64,000 bases of DNA from Cellulomonas gilvus ATCC 13127 (GCF_000218545.1 NC_015671.1:3462442-3526441); one strand, 5' to 3'. Numbered from the stretch's first letter, positions 40,865-52,248 are shown. The notes: generated from the sequence alone by a model not told the origin. Translations and numbers: made by a program.

Positions 40865-42337
40865 TCAACCCCGTGCGGCCCACCACGCCCGCAGCTCGGC
40901 CTCGGCGCGTTCGGCACCGAGCGGTCCGTGCTCCATGCGCTGCGCCAGGAGGAACCTGTACGCCTCGCCCACCTCGCGGCCCGGACCCAGGCCCAGGATC
41001 GCCATGATCTGCGTGCCGTCGAGGTCGGGGCGGATGGAGTCGAGCTCCTCCTGCTCCTGCAGGCGCGCGATGCGGAGCTCGAGGTCGTCGTACGCCGCCG
41101 ACAGGCGCTGCGCCTTGCGCACGTTGCGCGTGGTGCAGTCCGAGCGCGTGAGGCGGTGCAGCCGCTCGAGCAGCGGACCCGCGTCGGTCACGTAGCGGCG
41201 CACCGCAGAGTCGGTCCAGCCACCCTCGCCGTAGCCGTGGAAGCGCAGGTGGAGCTCGGTGAGCCGCGCGACGGCCTGCACGGTCGCCTTGTCGAACCGC
41301 AGCTCCTTGAGCCGCTTGGCGACGAGCTTGGCGCCCACCATCTCGTGGTGGTGGAACGAGACGCCCCCGCCCTCCTCGAACCGACGTGTGCGCGGCTTGC
41401 CGATGTCGTGCAGCAGCGCGGCCAGGCGCAGCACCAGGTCGGGGCCCGGCACGGGTCCGTCCGGCCCGGTCTCGAGCGCGATGGCCTTCTCCAGCACCGT
41501 CAGCGAGTGCTCGTAGACGTCCTTGTGCCGGTGGTGCTCGTCGATCTCCAGCCGCAGCGCGGGCAGCTCGGGCAGCACGCGGTCCGCGAGCCCGGTCTCC
41601 ACCAGCACCTGCAGCCCGAGCCGCGGCTGCGCGGACAGCAGCAGCTTGGACAGCTCGTCGCGCACGCGCTCGGCGGACACGATCGTGATGCGGTCCACCT
41701 GCTCGACGAGGGCGTCACGAGCCGCTGAGTCGACCGTGAACCCGAGCTGCGCGGCGAACCGTGCCGCGCGCATCATCCGCAGCGGGTCGTCGTCGAACGA
41801 CTGCCGCGGGTCGACCGGTGTGCGCAGCACGCCGCGCGCCAGGTCGGTCAGCCCGTCGAACGGGTCGACGAACGTCAGCTCGGGCACGCGGACGGCCATC
41901 GCGTTGACCGTGAAGTCGCGGCGCGAGAGGTCGCCCTCGAGCGTGTCGCCGAACGCGACCTCGGGCTTGCGCGACGACGGGTCGTACGCGTCGGTCCGGT
42001 ACGTCGTGACCTCGACGACGACGTCGTCGGCACGTCCGCGGCGCGCGCCGAACCGCCGCGCGCCGATGGTGCCGAACTCCTTGCCGATGTCCCAGTGCGC
42101 ATCGCCCCAGCGCGCCAGGATCGCCTGCGTCTGGTCCGGGGTCGCGGACGTCGCGAAGTCGAGGTCGGTGGCCACGCGGCCCAGGAACGCGTCCCGGACG
42201 GGGCCGCCGACGAGCGCGAGCTCGTGGCCCGCGGCCCGGAACGCCTCACCCAGCTCGAGCGCGTCGGACGGCAGCCCGGCGAGGACGCCGAGCGCGCGCT
42301 TCTGCAGCGCGATCACAGACAGGGGCTCGTCGGACAC
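40865..42337 (-). CDS. cca: CCA tRNA nucleotidyltransferase
   Basis: 490 residues from GTG 42337. Class II nucleotidyltransferase head with [13 protein letters not shown], the catalytic DLDFAT, the FTVNAMAV block and the [11 protein letters not shown] region, followed by an HD domain ([20 protein letters not shown]). Adds or repairs the tRNA 3' CCA end. It is divergent from the NUDIX gene by 114 bases, the standard layout near the origin in actinobacteria. Length normal for the HD-containing form. Confidence 0.96.
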   Translation of the reverse strand: MSDEPLSVIALQKRALGVLAGLPSDALELGEAFRAAGHELALVGGPVRDAFLGRVATDLDFATSATPDQTQAILARWGDAHWDIGKEFGTIGARRFGARRGRADDVVVEVTTYRTDAYDPSSRKPEVAFGDTLEGDLSRRDFTVNAMAVRVPELTFVDPFDGLTDLARGVLRTPVDPRQSFDDDPLRMMRAARFAAQLGFTVDSAARDALVEQVDRITIVSAERVRDELSKLLLSAQPRLGLQVLVETGLADRVLPELPALRLEIDEHHRHKDVYEHSLTVLEKAIALETGPDGPVPGPDLVLRLAALLHDIGKPRTRRFEEGGGVSFHHHEMVGAKLVAKRLKELRFDKATVQAVARLTELHLRFHGYGEGGWTDSAVRRYVTDAGPLLERLHRLTRSDCTTRNVRKAQRLSAAYDDLELRIARLQEQEELDSIRPDLDGTQIMAILGLGPGREVGEAYRFLLAQRMEHGPLGAERAEAELRAWWAARG

Positions 42338-42451
42338 CCGGCCGATTCTAGGTGCGGCCCGCCGCACGCCGGCTCGCACCCGCGGATCCTGTGCTCTGGA
42401 CCTGCCGCGCGGAATCGGGCCGGACGGGGTCGAGTCGTTACAGTGGCAGTC

Positions 42452-43003
42452 ATGTCCGGCGCCGCGCACCCGTCCCCCCCGCGGGGTGTGCCGGCTCCCC
42501 CGGGCGGTCATCGGCTCCGCGCACCGCGCCCGGTCGTCGCGCGTCCGGTCCCCGCTCCCCTGCCCGTCGTCGACGAGACGTCCGCCGGCGGACTCGTCGT
42601 GCAGCTCCGGGACGGCACCTACCAGGCGGCCGTGATCGCGCGGCGCAACCGCGCGGGACGGCTCGAGTGGTGCCTGCCGAAGGGCCACCTCGAGGGCGAC
42701 GAGACGCCCGAGGAGGCCGCGGTCCGCGAGATCGCCGAGGAGACGGGCATCCGCGGCCAGGTCCTGCGGCGCCTGGGCGTCATCGACTACTGGTTCTCGG
42801 GCGACGACCGCCGCGTCCACAAGGTGGTGCACCACTTCCTGCTGGGTGCCGTCGGCGGGACGCTGAGCGTCGAGGGCGACCCTGACGGCGAGGCCGAGGA
42901 CGCGGCCTGGGTGGCCGTGTCGGCGCTGCCCGACCGGCTGGCGTACCCGAACGAGCGGCGTCTGGCCGAGGCCGCGCTCGTGGTGCTCGTCGGCGAGGCA
43001 TGA
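42452..43003 (+). CDS. NUDIX hydrolase
   Basis: 183 residues. Complete Nudix box [20 protein letters not shown] followed by TGI; the Pro/Arg-rich N-terminal 40 residues are flexible. The stop overlaps the DUF6049 start (ATGA). In actinobacteria this position (cca / nudix / DUF6049 / murJ) is conserved. Substrate not assignable from sequence. Confidence 0.94.
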   Translation: MSGAAHPSPPRGVPAPPGGHRLRAPRPVVARPVPAPLPVVDETSAGGLVVQLRDGTYQAAVIARRNRAGRLEWCLPKGHLEGDETPEEAAVREIAEETGIRGQVLRRLGVIDYWFSGDDRRVHKVVHHFLLGAVGGTLSVEGDPDGEAEDAAWVAVSALPDRLAYPNERRLAEAALVVLVGEA

Positions 43004-45294
43004 CCGCGCGCGGCCCGCGCCGGGTGCTGAGCGCGACCCTCACTGCCCTGGCCCTCGCGGGCGCGACCCTCGTGGCCACACTGGTCCCGGCCGCCGTGGG
43101 ACCGGTCGCGTCCGCGTCCGCTGTCGACGCGCCGCTCACGAGCGCCACCGACGACCCCGTCTCGATCCGCATCACGTCGATCTCGCCGCAGGTGCTCGAA
43201 CCCGGGCAGGACCTCGTCGTGACCGCGGTGCTGACCAACCGCAGCGGCCGCGCGATCGAGGACGCCGAGGCCGTGCTGCGGCTCAACCGGTTCCGGATGA
43301 CCTCGCGGGCCGAGGTCGCGGCGTGGTCCGCGCTCGGCACGGCCGACGAGGCGGGCGCTCGTGCCGCGGTCGAGCCGGTCGGGAAGCGGCTCGCGGCCGG
43401 CGCGTCGCGCACCGTGACGCTGACCGTGCCGGCCGCCGAGGTCGGGCTGCTCGACCTGCCCGGCCTGTGGGGTCCGCGCGGCATGGCGGTCGAGGTCGCC
43501 ACCGTGGAGGGCCGCCTGGGCCTGGCCCGGTCCTACGCGCTGTGGAACCCCGACGACACGCTCCCCCGGGTCCCCGTCGCGGTGGTCCTCCCGCTCGTCG
43601 GGCCCGCGACCACGGGCACCACGCCGCAGGACGACGAGCCGCAGGAGCCCGACGCGGAGCCGACGCCCGACCCCACGCCCACGCCCACCGGCGAGGACGC
43701 GCTCGCGAGCGCCGGCGCGGTGGCGCAGGCGCAGCGCACGGCGGACGACCAGCTCACGGGTCTGGTGTCACCGTCCGGACGGCTCGAGGCGAGCCTGCGA
43801 GCGGCGTCGGCCGACCCGAGCATCTCGTTGGCGATCGACCCCGCGCTGCTGAGGCTGGCCGAGTCAGGCGACGAGACCAGCAAGGCGTGGGCGGCGCGCG
43901 TGCGGCAGGCCGCCGCGCAGCGCGGCACGTTCGTGCTCCCGTGGTCGGACCCCGACGCAGCCGCGCTCGCGCACGCGTCGGACTCGGAGCTGCTGGGCCT
44001 GGCCGCGGCGCGCTCGACCGACGACACGTCGCTTGACGCCGACGGTCTGCTGCTGTGGGCCGCGGCCGACGAGCAGCCCGACGGCCCCACGCTGGCCGGC
44101 GCGGGCACCGCGGACGCGGACGGCATGGTGACGCCGCCCTCGGAGCCCGGAACGGCCGCCGCCGACGGGATCGACGCGACCCGCGACGCCGACGAGACCG
44201 ACGGGGTCGTCGCGGAGCCGGCGACCGACGAGGCGGCATCCTCGGAGTCGCTGCGCAGCGTGCGCACCGCGACGGGCGAGGTCGCTGCCCTGGTGCCCGA
44301 CGGCGTGCTCACGGACCTGGTCACGGACCGCCCCCGGACGACGACCCCCGCGGTCGCCGCGCAGCGCGCGCTGGCCGACCTGGCGCTCGTCGCGCGCGAG
44401 CCCGCGCTGCCGAGCGTCGTGCTCATCGCGCCCTCGCGCACCGACGTGCCCGACCGCGCCACGCTCGCCGCGATCCTGTCCGCGGTCCGCCAGGCGCCGT
44501 GGGCGCAGGTCACCACGCTCGCGCGCGCGCTCGACGCGGGCAGCGCACTGCCCCCCTCCGACCCGGCCCGGACCGCCGTGAGCCCCGACGAGCTCGCACC
44601 CGGCAAGGTGACCGAGCTCGCGGACGCGCGCGAGGCGGCCCGCTCGTTCGCCGAGGTCGTCGACGGCGGCGCCGAGCGGATGCAGGCGGTCGACGACGCG
44701 GTGCTGGCCCCGCTCGCGGTCTCCTGGCGGGACCGGCCCGCGCAGCGGTCTGGTCTGGTGCACCGCGTCGTCACCGAGGTCGCGGCCGGCACGCAGGGCC
44801 TGTCGATCGTCCCGACGAGCGACCTCAACGTGATCGCGACCGAGGGCGACGTCCGGCTGACCGTGCGCAACGACCTCGACGTCGCGGCGCGTGCGCAGCT
44901 CGTCGTGGACCCGCGCAAGGCGTGCCTGACCACGCAGCGGGTGGACGACGTCGAGCTGCCCCCGGGTTCGGAGACCGCGGTGACCGTGCCGCTGCAGGCG
45001 CACGCGAACTGTGACGTCGTCGTCAAGGTCCGGCTGGTCGGGCCGGCCGGTCAGGACGTCGCGGAGCCCATCGAGTTCACCGCACGCGTCTCACCCACCA
45101 TCGAGAGCGTCGGGACGATCGTCGTCGCCGTCCTGCTCGCGCTCGGCCTGGTGCTCGGCATCGTCCGGACGGTCCGCCGCGGGCAGAGCGCGCGCCGCGG
45201 CGCACGTACCGTCGCCGAGGCCGACGCACCGCTCACGCTCCCGGTGCTGGGCGGCAGCCCCGAGACCAAGGACGACGACGAGGCCCGCACGTGA
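43000..45294 (+). CDS. DUF6049-type secreted/membrane protein preceding murJ
   Basis: 764 residues. Signal peptide ([20 protein letters not shown]), a long outside part rich in Ala/Asp/Glu, an acidic Pro-rich insert ([20 protein letters not shown]) near residue 215, and one C-terminal membrane helix ([20 protein letters not shown]) with a short basic inside tail. It is coupled to both neighbours (ATGA before, GTGA after). Conserved beside murJ in actinobacteria and probably assists lipid II or surface-polymer work; mechanism unknown. Confidence 0.88.
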   Translation: MTARGPRRVLSATLTALALAGATLVATLVPAAVGPVASASAVDAPLTSATDDPVSIRITSISPQVLEPGQDLVVTAVLTNRSGRAIEDAEAVLRLNRFRMTSRAEVAAWSALGTADEAGARAAVEPVGKRLAAGASRTVTLTVPAAEVGLLDLPGLWGPRGMAVEVATVEGRLGLARSYALWNPDDTLPRVPVAVVLPLVGPATTGTTPQDDEPQEPDAEPTPDPTPTPTGEDALASAGAVAQAQRTADDQLTGLVSPSGRLEASLRAASADPSISLAIDPALLRLAESGDETSKAWAARVRQAAAQRGTFVLPWSDPDAAALAHASDSELLGLAAARSTDDTSLDADGLLLWAAADEQPDGPTLAGAGTADADGMVTPPSEPGTAAADGIDATRDADETDGVVAEPATDEAASSESLRSVRTATGEVAALVPDGVLTDLVTDRPRTTTPAVAAQRALADLALVAREPALPSVVLIAPSRTDVPDRATLAAILSAVRQAPWAQVTTLARALDAGSALPPSDPARTAVSPDELAPGKVTELADAREAARSFAEVVDGGAERMQAVDDAVLAPLAVSWRDRPAQRSGLVHRVVTEVAAGTQGLSIVPTSDLNVIATEGDVRLTVRNDLDVAARAQLVVDPRKACLTTQRVDDVELPPGSETAVTVPLQAHANCDVVVKVRLVGPAGQDVAEPIEFTARVSPTIESVGTIVVAVLLALGLVLGIVRTVRRGQSARRGARTVAEADAPLTLPVLGGSPETKDDDEART

Positions 45295-47411
45295 GCGACC
45301 AGGCGCTGCGGCGCGGCGCCGCGCTCATGGCGTCCGGCACCGCGGTCTCCCGGCTGCTCGGGCTGCTGCGGGCCGTGGTGCTCGTCGCCGCGATCGGGGC
45401 CACCGGTCAGGCGGCCGACGCGTTCGCCGTCGCGAACAAGCTCCCGAACGTGCTCTACATGCTGCTGGTCGGCGGCGTGCTCAACGCGGTGCTCGTGCCG
45501 CAGGTGGTCCGCGCCTACAAGCGGCAGGTGGGGCAGGAGTACGTCGACCGGCTGCTGACGTTCGGGTTCACGGTCCTGGCCGGGGTCAGCCTGGTGCTCA
45601 CCGTCGCGGCCCCGCTGCTCGTCGCGCTGTACACCTCGCCCGGCAACGCGCCCCAGCGGGACCTGGCCGTGACGTTCGCGTACTGGTGCATCCCGCAGGT
45701 CTTCTTCTACGGCGCCTATGCGCTGCTGGGCCAGGTCCTCAACGCGCGGCACTCGTTCGGGCCGTACATGTGGGCACCGGTCGTCAACAACGTGGTGTCC
45801 ATCGTCGGGTTCGTCGTCTTCATCGTCGCGTTCGACTCGGTCCCGGGCAGCGGGCTGACCCGCGCCGCGCAGTGGCACGGCGGCCACGTCGCGCTGCTCG
45901 CGGGTTCCGCGACGCTGGGCGTGATCGCGCAGGCGACGATCCTGTTCCCCGCGCTGCGGCGGGCGGGTGTGCGGTACCAGCCGCGGTGGGGCCTGCGGGA
46001 CTCCGGGCTCGGCCGCGCCGGGGCGGTCGCCACGTGGACGCTCGTCGGGCTGGGCGTCGGACAGCTCGGGTACGTCGTCGTCTCGCGCGTCGCGTCCGAG
46101 GCGCCCGAGGCCGCGCGGGCCGCGGCACGTGCGGCGGGCGAGGGGCTGCGCGCGGTCGCGGGCAACGCCGCCTACGACTCGGCCTTCCTCATCTTCATGC
46201 TGCCCCACTCCCTGGTGACCGTGTCGCTGGCCACCGCGCTGTTCACGCGCCTGGCCGAGCGCGCGCACGACCGCGACACCGACGGTGTGCGCGCCTCGCT
46301 CTCGTCGGGCGTGCGGATCGTCGGCGTGTTCACCGTGCTGGCCACCGCGGTCATCGCGGTGCTCGCCGAGCCCGTGACGCGGCTGGTCATGCCGACCGAG
46401 CGCCCCGCGACGGTGTCCGCGGTCGCCTCCGTCGTCGTCGCGATGATCCTGGGGCTGCCCGCGTTCGGCGCATGGTCCATGGCGCAGCGCGTGTACTACG
46501 CGTACGAGGACACGCGCGGCATGGTGCCCGTGCAGGCCGTCATGGCCGCGGTGGTCGTCGCCGGCACCATGCTCTCGCGTGCGGTCCTGCCAGCGTCGCG
46601 CTGGGTGGTGGGCATCGGCGTCGCGATGAGCGTCTCGTACGTCGTCGGCGCAGTCGTCGCCATGCGGTCGCTCGGCCGCCGGCTCGACGGTGCCGACGGG
46701 CCGCGCATCGTCGCGCTGCACGTGCGCGCCGCCGTCGCCGCCGGCGTCGCGGCCGCCGCCGGTGCGCTGCTGCTCGCGGGCCTGCGCGCGCTGCTCGACG
46801 ACGGCGTCCTGGCCTCGGTCCTGGCGTGCGTGCTCGTCGGCGTCGTCATGGTGGTCGCGTACGTGGCCGCGCTCCGCTTCCTGCGCGTCACCGAGCTCGA
46901 CGAGCTGCTCACGCCGCTGCTGGTCCGCCTGTCCCGCATCGGCCCCCTGCGGGGCCTCGCGCGGTTCGCCCGTCCCGTGCCGGAGGACCCCGACATACCC
47001 GCGGGCCCGACCCCGCCGCGCCGTGCCCCGCGCTCCGTCACGTCACGCCCGGTCCACCCGGGCGGCGCGTACTACGTCCCCGAGCAGGACGAACCGCTCG
47101 ACGACGGCACGTACCTCGCGCAGGAGGAGCCGGGCGTGGATGCGACGACCGCGTTCGGGCCGCCGCCCGAGCGCCGCTCCACGGGCGTGCGCCCGCACGA
47201 CGAGGCGCCCCGGGCACCGCGCACGCACCGCTCCCGCCCGCACTACCCGCCGGGCGACCCGCGCTACCGCCCGTCCCCGATCGACGGGTTCCTGTCGGAC
47301 GGCTTCCTGGCCGACGAGTTCCTGTCCCAGCAGGCCCACCAGGACCCTGACGAGCGGCGACGCCCCCCGCGGGGCGGCCGTCCCGACGACGGCACCAGCG
47401 CACCCGTCTAG
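45291..47411 (+). CDS. murJ: Lipid II flippase MurJ
   Basis: 706 residues from GTG 45291. MurJ/MviN core of about 14 helices over the first 540 residues (ASGTAVSRLLGLLRAVVLVA; ADAFAVANKLPNVLYMLLVG; YYAYEDTRGMVPVQAVMA), followed by an unusual cytoplasmic tail of about 165 residues, rich in Pro/Arg/Asp with GFLSDGFLADEFLSQQ. It moves lipid-linked peptidoglycan precursor across the membrane. The pseudokinase gene follows after 51 bases. Confidence 0.96.
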   Translation: MSDQALRRGAALMASGTAVSRLLGLLRAVVLVAAIGATGQAADAFAVANKLPNVLYMLLVGGVLNAVLVPQVVRAYKRQVGQEYVDRLLTFGFTVLAGVSLVLTVAAPLLVALYTSPGNAPQRDLAVTFAYWCIPQVFFYGAYALLGQVLNARHSFGPYMWAPVVNNVVSIVGFVVFIVAFDSVPGSGLTRAAQWHGGHVALLAGSATLGVIAQATILFPALRRAGVRYQPRWGLRDSGLGRAGAVATWTLVGLGVGQLGYVVVSRVASEAPEAARAAARAAGEGLRAVAGNAAYDSAFLIFMLPHSLVTVSLATALFTRLAERAHDRDTDGVRASLSSGVRIVGVFTVLATAVIAVLAEPVTRLVMPTERPATVSAVASVVVAMILGLPAFGAWSMAQRVYYAYEDTRGMVPVQAVMAAVVVAGTMLSRAVLPASRWVVGIGVAMSVSYVVGAVVAMRSLGRRLDGADGPRIVALHVRAAVAAGVAAAAGALLLAGLRALLDDGVLASVLACVLVGVVMVVAYVAALRFLRVTELDELLTPLLVRLSRIGPLRGLARFARPVPEDPDIPAGPTPPRRAPRSVTSRPVHPGGAYYVPEQDEPLDDGTYLAQEEPGVDATTAFGPPPERRSTGVRPHDEAPRAPRTHRSRPHYPPGDPRYRPSPIDGFLSDGFLADEFLSQQAHQDPDERRRPPRGGRPDDGTSAPV

Positions 47412-47462
47412 CATGCAGGCAGGCCCGACGCCCGTCGCGGGCCGCAGTCGCGGGAGGTACGC

Positions 47463-49361
47463 GTGAGCGAGGTCGTGGGCCGGGGGACGCTGCTCTCCGG
47501 GCGCTACCGCGTGGTCGAGCATGGTGCGTCCGACGTGCCGGGCCTGGCCGCCTGGCAGGCGACGGACCAGATCCTCGACCGCCCCGTCCGGGCGCTCGTC
47601 GTGTCCTCCGCGGCGTCGTCGGCCGCGCTCGACGGAGCGCGCCGTGCGGCGCTCGTCGCGGACCAGCGGCTGAGCCGGATCCTCGACGTCGGCACGCACG
47701 AGGGCCTGGGCTACGTGGTGAGCGAGGCGGTCGACGGTCCGACGCTCACCGACCTCCTGACGCGTGGGCCGCTCACCGCGGACCAGGCGCGCGCCGTCGT
47801 CGGCGAGGCGGCCGCCGCGCTCGAGGCCGCGCGACGCCGCGGTCTGCACCACCTCGCGCTGCGCCCCGGGTGCGTGCACGTGTCCGACGCGGGCCACGTG
47901 GTGCTGACCGGGCTCGGCGTGGACGCGCCCGTGATGGGGGCCGTCGGCGGGGACGCGCGCTCGACCAGCCGCCGCGACGCCGTGGACCTGGTGCGCGTGC
48001 TGTATGCCGCGCTCACGGGCCACTGGCCCGCGCACCCGTCCGGTGAGCCGTTCGAGACCGGTCTGCCCGCCGCTCCCGTGGTCGGCGGCGCGCCCGTCCC
48101 GCCGGCGGAGCTGGCGCCCCAGGTCCCCAATGACCTCGACACGTTGTGCGTGGTCACGCTCGGTCCGCACGACGACGGGCCCCACACGCCCGGTGACCTG
48201 GTGCGCGAGCTCGAGCCGTGGGGCGACATCCGGGTGGGCGCCGCTGGCCCCTCCGGTGCGAGGGCTCCCGGCGGTGCTGCGGCCCCCGGCGGTGCCGCAG
48301 CCGCGGCCGCGGGGTCCACCGGCACGGGACGAGCCGCGACCCCCGCCGACGACATGCTCGACACCGCGCCCGTGCAGGTCGCCCGGCAGTCGGTGCGCTC
48401 GGCGTTCGCCGAGCAGATCGCGACCGGCAGCAACCGGCCCGGCACGCCACCGCCCGCGGCACCCCTGCGCACGTCGGCGTTCGGCACCGGCACGGTCGCC
48501 CCACCCGTCGGGTTCGCCGAGCACACGCCCCCCACGGCTCCCGCCGCCGTGCCGCCGCCCGCGTTCGCGCCGCAGCGCGCCGGCGGGCCCGTGCCCCCGC
48601 GCGGACCCGCCGGGCCTGCGCCCGCACCCGCGGGGCCTGCGCTCGCTGTCCCGCCTGTGCACGGCGACGACCCGTTCGACAGCGTGCTGGGCGACGTCGG
48701 TGACGAGCCGCCGCGTCGGCGTGCGTTCGACCCGACCGCACTGGTGCTGGGCGTCGTCGGGATCGCTCTGGTGATCGGCGTGGTGCTCGCGTTCAAGGCC
48801 CTGTTCTCCTCGCTCGAGGTCGGGACTCCCACGCCCGGGCCCGTCGCCAGCTCGTCGTCCGCGTCCCCGACGTCCACCGGCGCGTCGGGTGAGCCGACCG
48901 ACGACTCCTCCCCGACCACGCCCGTCTCCTCCGACCCGCCCGTGATCGCGTCCGCGGTCTCCGTGGACCCGTCCGACGACGACGGCGAGCACGCCGAGGC
49001 GGTGGAGCGCGCGTTCGACGGCGACACGTCGACCTACTGGTACACGCTCACCTACCAGCAGGCGAACTTCTCGGGCTTCAAGGACGCGGTGGGCTACGTC
49101 ATGACGCTCGAGAAGCCCGCCACGGTCAGCGAGGTCCGCCTGCGGACCTCCAGCACGGGCGGCAAGGTGGAGGTCCGTTCCAGCGATGCGAGCGATCCGG
49201 GCGGTGGCACGCTGCTGGCCTCGGGCGAGTTCGGGTCCGACGTGAGGCTCACGCTCGACGAGCCGACCGAGACGGCGACCATCACGTTGTGGATCACGGA
49301 GCTCCCCACCGCAGCCGACGGCTCGTTCCGGCTCGAGCTCAACGAGATCAGCCTCTCCTGA
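47463..49361 (+). CDS. Membrane pseudokinase with extracytoplasmic beta-sandwich
   Basis: 632 residues from GTG 47463 (GGGAGG upstream). Residues 1-260 have a protein-kinase fold outline (LLSGRYRVVEHG; GPTLTDLLTRGPLTADQAR) but the catalytic loop reads HHLALRPGCVHVS, with neither the HRD Asp nor a DFG. A Pro/Ala-rich linker leads to one membrane helix (TALVLGVVGIALVIGVVLAF, about 425-450), a Ser/Thr spacer and a C-terminal discoidin-like carbohydrate-binding domain (about 495-632, RAFDGDTSTYWYTLTYQ). In mycobacteria the equivalent pseudokinase is fused to MurJ and, when phosphorylated by PknB, recruits FhaA; here it is a separate protein. Confidence 0.88.
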   Translation: MSEVVGRGTLLSGRYRVVEHGASDVPGLAAWQATDQILDRPVRALVVSSAASSAALDGARRAALVADQRLSRILDVGTHEGLGYVVSEAVDGPTLTDLLTRGPLTADQARAVVGEAAAALEAARRRGLHHLALRPGCVHVSDAGHVVLTGLGVDAPVMGAVGGDARSTSRRDAVDLVRVLYAALTGHWPAHPSGEPFETGLPAAPVVGGAPVPPAELAPQVPNDLDTLCVVTLGPHDDGPHTPGDLVRELEPWGDIRVGAAGPSGARAPGGAAAPGGAAAAAAGSTGTGRAATPADDMLDTAPVQVARQSVRSAFAEQIATGSNRPGTPPPAAPLRTSAFGTGTVAPPVGFAEHTPPTAPAAVPPPAFAPQRAGGPVPPRGPAGPAPAPAGPALAVPPVHGDDPFDSVLGDVGDEPPRRRAFDPTALVLGVVGIALVIGVVLAFKALFSSLEVGTPTPGPVASSSSASPTSTGASGEPTDDSSPTTPVSSDPPVIASAVSVDPSDDDGEHAEAVERAFDGDTSTYWYTLTYQQANFSGFKDAVGYVMTLEKPATVSEVRLRTSSTGGKVEVRSSDASDPGGGTLLASGEFGSDVRLTLDEPTETATITLWITELPTAADGSFRLELNEISLS

Positions 49362-49523
49362 GCCCGCGGGCCCGATCTCGGGTCCGCCCTTCGATGCGCA
49401 CGCGACCCGCTCGGCGGACCCGCGGACGGTGCGGGGACGGGGAACAGATGCGGCCTACCATCGGTTGACTGCGACAGCCCCGCCGGCACACCCGCCGGCC
49501 CCCGAACCCTGAGGAAGTCTTCC

Positions 49524-50531
49524 GTGACCGAGACGTCCAGCCACGAGTCCCTGCGCGAGCTCGTCATCGTCGGGTCTGGCCCCGCCGGGTACACCGCGGC
49601 GATCTATGCCGCGCGTGCGGGCCTGGCGCCGTTGGTGGTGGCCGGTTCGGTGACCGCGGGTGGTGCGTTGATGAACACCACCGAGGTGGAGAACTTCCCG
49701 GGCTTCCCGGACGGCATCCAGGGCCCCGAGCTCATGGAGAAGCTCCAGGAGCAGGCCGAGCGGTTCGGCGCCGAGGTGCTGTGGGACGACGCGACCGCGC
49801 TGTCGCTGACGGGTGACGTCAAGGAGATCACCGTCTCGGACGGCACGGTGTACCGGGCCAAGGCCGTGATCCTGGCGACCGGTTCGGCCTACCGCGAGCT
49901 GGGCCTGGACGACGAGCGCCGCCTGTCCGGCCGGGGCGTGTCCTGGTGCGCGACGTGCGACGGGTTCTTCTTCAAGGACCAGGACATCCTGGTGGTGGGC
50001 GGTGGTGACTCCGCGGTGGAGGAGGCCACGTTCCTGACGCGGTTCGGCCGGTCGGTGACGATCGTGCACCGCCGCGACCAGTTGCGCGCCTCCAAGATCA
50101 TGGCCGACCGCGCCGCGGCCGACCCCAAGATCAGCTTCGCGTGGAACTCCGAGATCGTCGCGATCGCCGGCGACGCCAAGGTCACGGGCGTGACGCTGCG
50201 CGACACCGTCACGGGCGAGACGCGCGAGCAGGCCGCGGGTGCGGTGTTCGTCGCGATCGGGCACGTGCCGCGCACCGAGCTGCTGATCGGCCAGGTCGAG
50301 CTCGACGAGAACGGCTACATCGCGGTCGAGGGCCGCTCGACCCGCACCAGCCTGCCCGGTGTGTTCGCGTGCGGCGACGCGGTCGACCACACCTACCGCC
50401 AGGCCATCACCGCCGCCGGCTCCGGCTGCGCCGCAGCCCTCGACGCGCAGCACCACCTCGCCGCGCTCGGCGACGTCGTCGACCCCATGATCCCCACCTC
50501 GGTGCCCGTTCTCGTGGAGGAGTCGCTGTGA
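49524..50531 (+). CDS. trxB: Thioredoxin-disulfide reductase
   Basis: 335 residues from GTG 49524. FAD site [18 protein letters not shown], redox pair in WCATCDG, NADPH site [15 protein letters not shown] and the FAD end [10 protein letters not shown]. Reduces TrxA with NADPH. Its stop overlaps the trxA start (GTGA). Confidence 0.98.
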   Translation: MTETSSHESLRELVIVGSGPAGYTAAIYAARAGLAPLVVAGSVTAGGALMNTTEVENFPGFPDGIQGPELMEKLQEQAERFGAEVLWDDATALSLTGDVKEITVSDGTVYRAKAVILATGSAYRELGLDDERRLSGRGVSWCATCDGFFFKDQDILVVGGGDSAVEEATFLTRFGRSVTIVHRRDQLRASKIMADRAAADPKISFAWNSEIVAIAGDAKVTGVTLRDTVTGETREQAAGAVFVAIGHVPRTELLIGQVELDENGYIAVEGRSTRTSLPGVFACGDAVDHTYRQAITAAGSGCAAALDAQHHLAALGDVVDPMIPTSVPVLVEESL

Positions 50532-50848
50532 AGGACGTGACCGACGAGACCTTCGCGACGGAGGTCCTGCAGTCCGAGATCCCCGTCGTCGTCGACTTCT
50601 GGGCGCCGTGGTGCGGACCGTGCCGGATGGTCGCACCCGTGCTCGCCGAGCTCGCGACCCAGTACGAGGGTCGCGTGAAGATCGTCAAGATCAACTCCGA
50701 CGAGAACCCCGGTGTCGTCGCGGACTACGGCATCGTCTCCATCCCCACGCTGAACGTGTACTCGGGCGGCGAGCTGGTCAAGAGCGTCATCGGTGCGCGG
50801 CCGAAGGCGGCGTACGCGCGTGAGATCGAGGAGCTGCTGAGCGTCTGA
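50528..50848 (+). CDS. trxA: Thioredoxin
   Basis: 106 residues. Active site WCGPC within [19 protein letters not shown], cis-Pro in [12 protein letters not shown]. Coupled to trxB, which reduces it. Confidence 0.98.
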   Translation: MKDVTDETFATEVLQSEIPVVVDFWAPWCGPCRMVAPVLAELATQYEGRVKIVKINSDENPGVVADYGIVSIPTLNVYSGGELVKSVIGARPKAAYAREIEELLSV

Positions 50849-50888
50849 CCTGGGCCGGCCGCTCCGCCGCCTGTGCGACACTGCCAGG

Positions 50889-52229
50889 ATGACCGAGCAG
50901 CCCCTGCCCCACGGAACGACGTCGGGCACCCCCACGTCCTCCGCAGCAGGTACGCGCCTCGACCCGTGGCTCGGCGCGTACGCCGACCGCACGCACGGCA
51001 TGCGCTCGTCCGAGATCCGCGCACTGTTCGCCGTCGCGAGCCGGCCCGAGGTGGTCTCGCTCGCCGGCGGCATGCCGTTCCTGGACGGCCTGCCGCTCGA
51101 GGTGCTGTCCGACGTCGCCTCGCGCGTGGTCGCGCAGCGCGGGCTCCAGGCGCTGCAGTACGGCTCGGGCCAGGGCGACGAGACGCTGCGCGAGCAGATC
51201 CTCGACGTCATGGCCCTCGAGGGCATCACCGCGCACCCGGACGACATCGTGGTCACCACCGGCTCGCAGCAGGCGCTGGACCTGGTGACGCGCGTGTTCA
51301 TCAACCCCGGAGACGTCGTCGTCGCGGAGGCCCCGTCGTACGTCGGCGCGCTCGGCGTGTTCCGCGCGTACCAGGCGGACGTCGTCCACGTGGAAATCGA
51401 CGCGCACGGCCTGGTGCCCGAGGCCCTCGAGACGACCCTGGCCGGCCTCGCCGCCGCGGGCCGCCGGGTCAAGTTCCTCTACACCGTGCCCAACTTCCAC
51501 AACCCGGCCGGCGTCTCGCTCTCGCTCGAGCGCAGGCCCCGGATCCTCGAGATCGCCCAGCGGTACGGCGTCCTGGTCCTCGAGGACAACCCGTACGGCC
51601 TGCTCGGGTTCGACCGGGAGCCCTGGCCCGCCCTGCGCTCGTACGACGAGGACGGGGTCATCTACCTCGGGTCGTTCTCGAAGACGTTCGCTCCCGGCTA
51701 CCGCGTCGGATGGGCCGTCGCACCGCACGCCGTGCGCGAGAAGCTGGTCCTCGCGTCCGAGTCCGCGATCCTGTGCCCGTCGAACGCGTCGCAGATCGCC
51801 ATCTCGACGTACCTGTCCACGTGCGACTGGCGCGGCCAGATCAAGGCGTACCGCGAGATGTACCGCGAGCGTCGAGACGCGATGATCGCCGCGCTCGGTG
51901 AGCACCTGCCCGACGCGACCTGGAACGTCCCCGACGGCGGCTTCTACACGTGGGTGCGCCTGCCGGACGGTCTCGACGCGCGTGACATGCTCCCCCGCGC
52001 CATCACCGCACGCGTCGCCTACGTCTCGGGCACCGCGTTCTACTACGACGGCTCGGGCGGCGATCACATGCGCCTGTCGTTCTGCTACCCCACGCCCGAA
52101 CGGATCCGCGAAGGCGTCCGGCGCCTCGCCGGTGTCGTCGATGGCGAGCGTGAGCTCGTCGAGCTATTCGGGACCGCGCCCTCCGCGCCGGGCGACGCCG
52201 TGCAGGCGCCGTCCCCCGACGTCTTCTAG
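50889..52229 (+). CDS. PLP-dependent aminotransferase, class I/II (2-aminoadipate/LysN-like)
   Basis: 446 residues. Fold-type I aminotransferase with the PLP-binding TTGSQQALDLVTRVF, VPNFHNPAGVSLSLERR, EDNPYGLLGF and the Schiff-base Lys in YLGSFSKTFAPGYRVGW. A flexible N-terminus of about 35 residues precedes RSSEIRALFAVASRPEV. There is no GntR DNA-binding domain, so it is not a MocR regulator. The substrate is probably a branched or 2-oxo-dicarboxylic amino acid; unresolved. Position between trxA and the ddl-like gene is conserved in related genomes by my recollection. Confidence 0.9.
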   Translation: MTEQPLPHGTTSGTPTSSAAGTRLDPWLGAYADRTHGMRSSEIRALFAVASRPEVVSLAGGMPFLDGLPLEVLSDVASRVVAQRGLQALQYGSGQGDETLREQILDVMALEGITAHPDDIVVTTGSQQALDLVTRVFINPGDVVVAEAPSYVGALGVFRAYQADVVHVEIDAHGLVPEALETTLAGLAAAGRRVKFLYTVPNFHNPAGVSLSLERRPRILEIAQRYGVLVLEDNPYGLLGFDREPWPALRSYDEDGVIYLGSFSKTFAPGYRVGWAVAPHAVREKLVLASESAILCPSNASQIAISTYLSTCDWRGQIKAYREMYRERRDAMIAALGEHLPDATWNVPDGGFYTWVRLPDGLDARDMLPRAITARVAYVSGTAFYYDGSGGDHMRLSFCYPTPERIREGVRRLAGVVDGERELVELFGTAPSAPGDAVQAPSPDVF

Positions 52230-52248
52230 TCCAGGAGCTCCTGCGCTC

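Noticed and set aside
51382..51395. parS-like GTCCACGTGGAAAT in the aminotransferase gene
   Set aside because: At least two mismatches to parS, inside conserved coding sequence; expected by chance.
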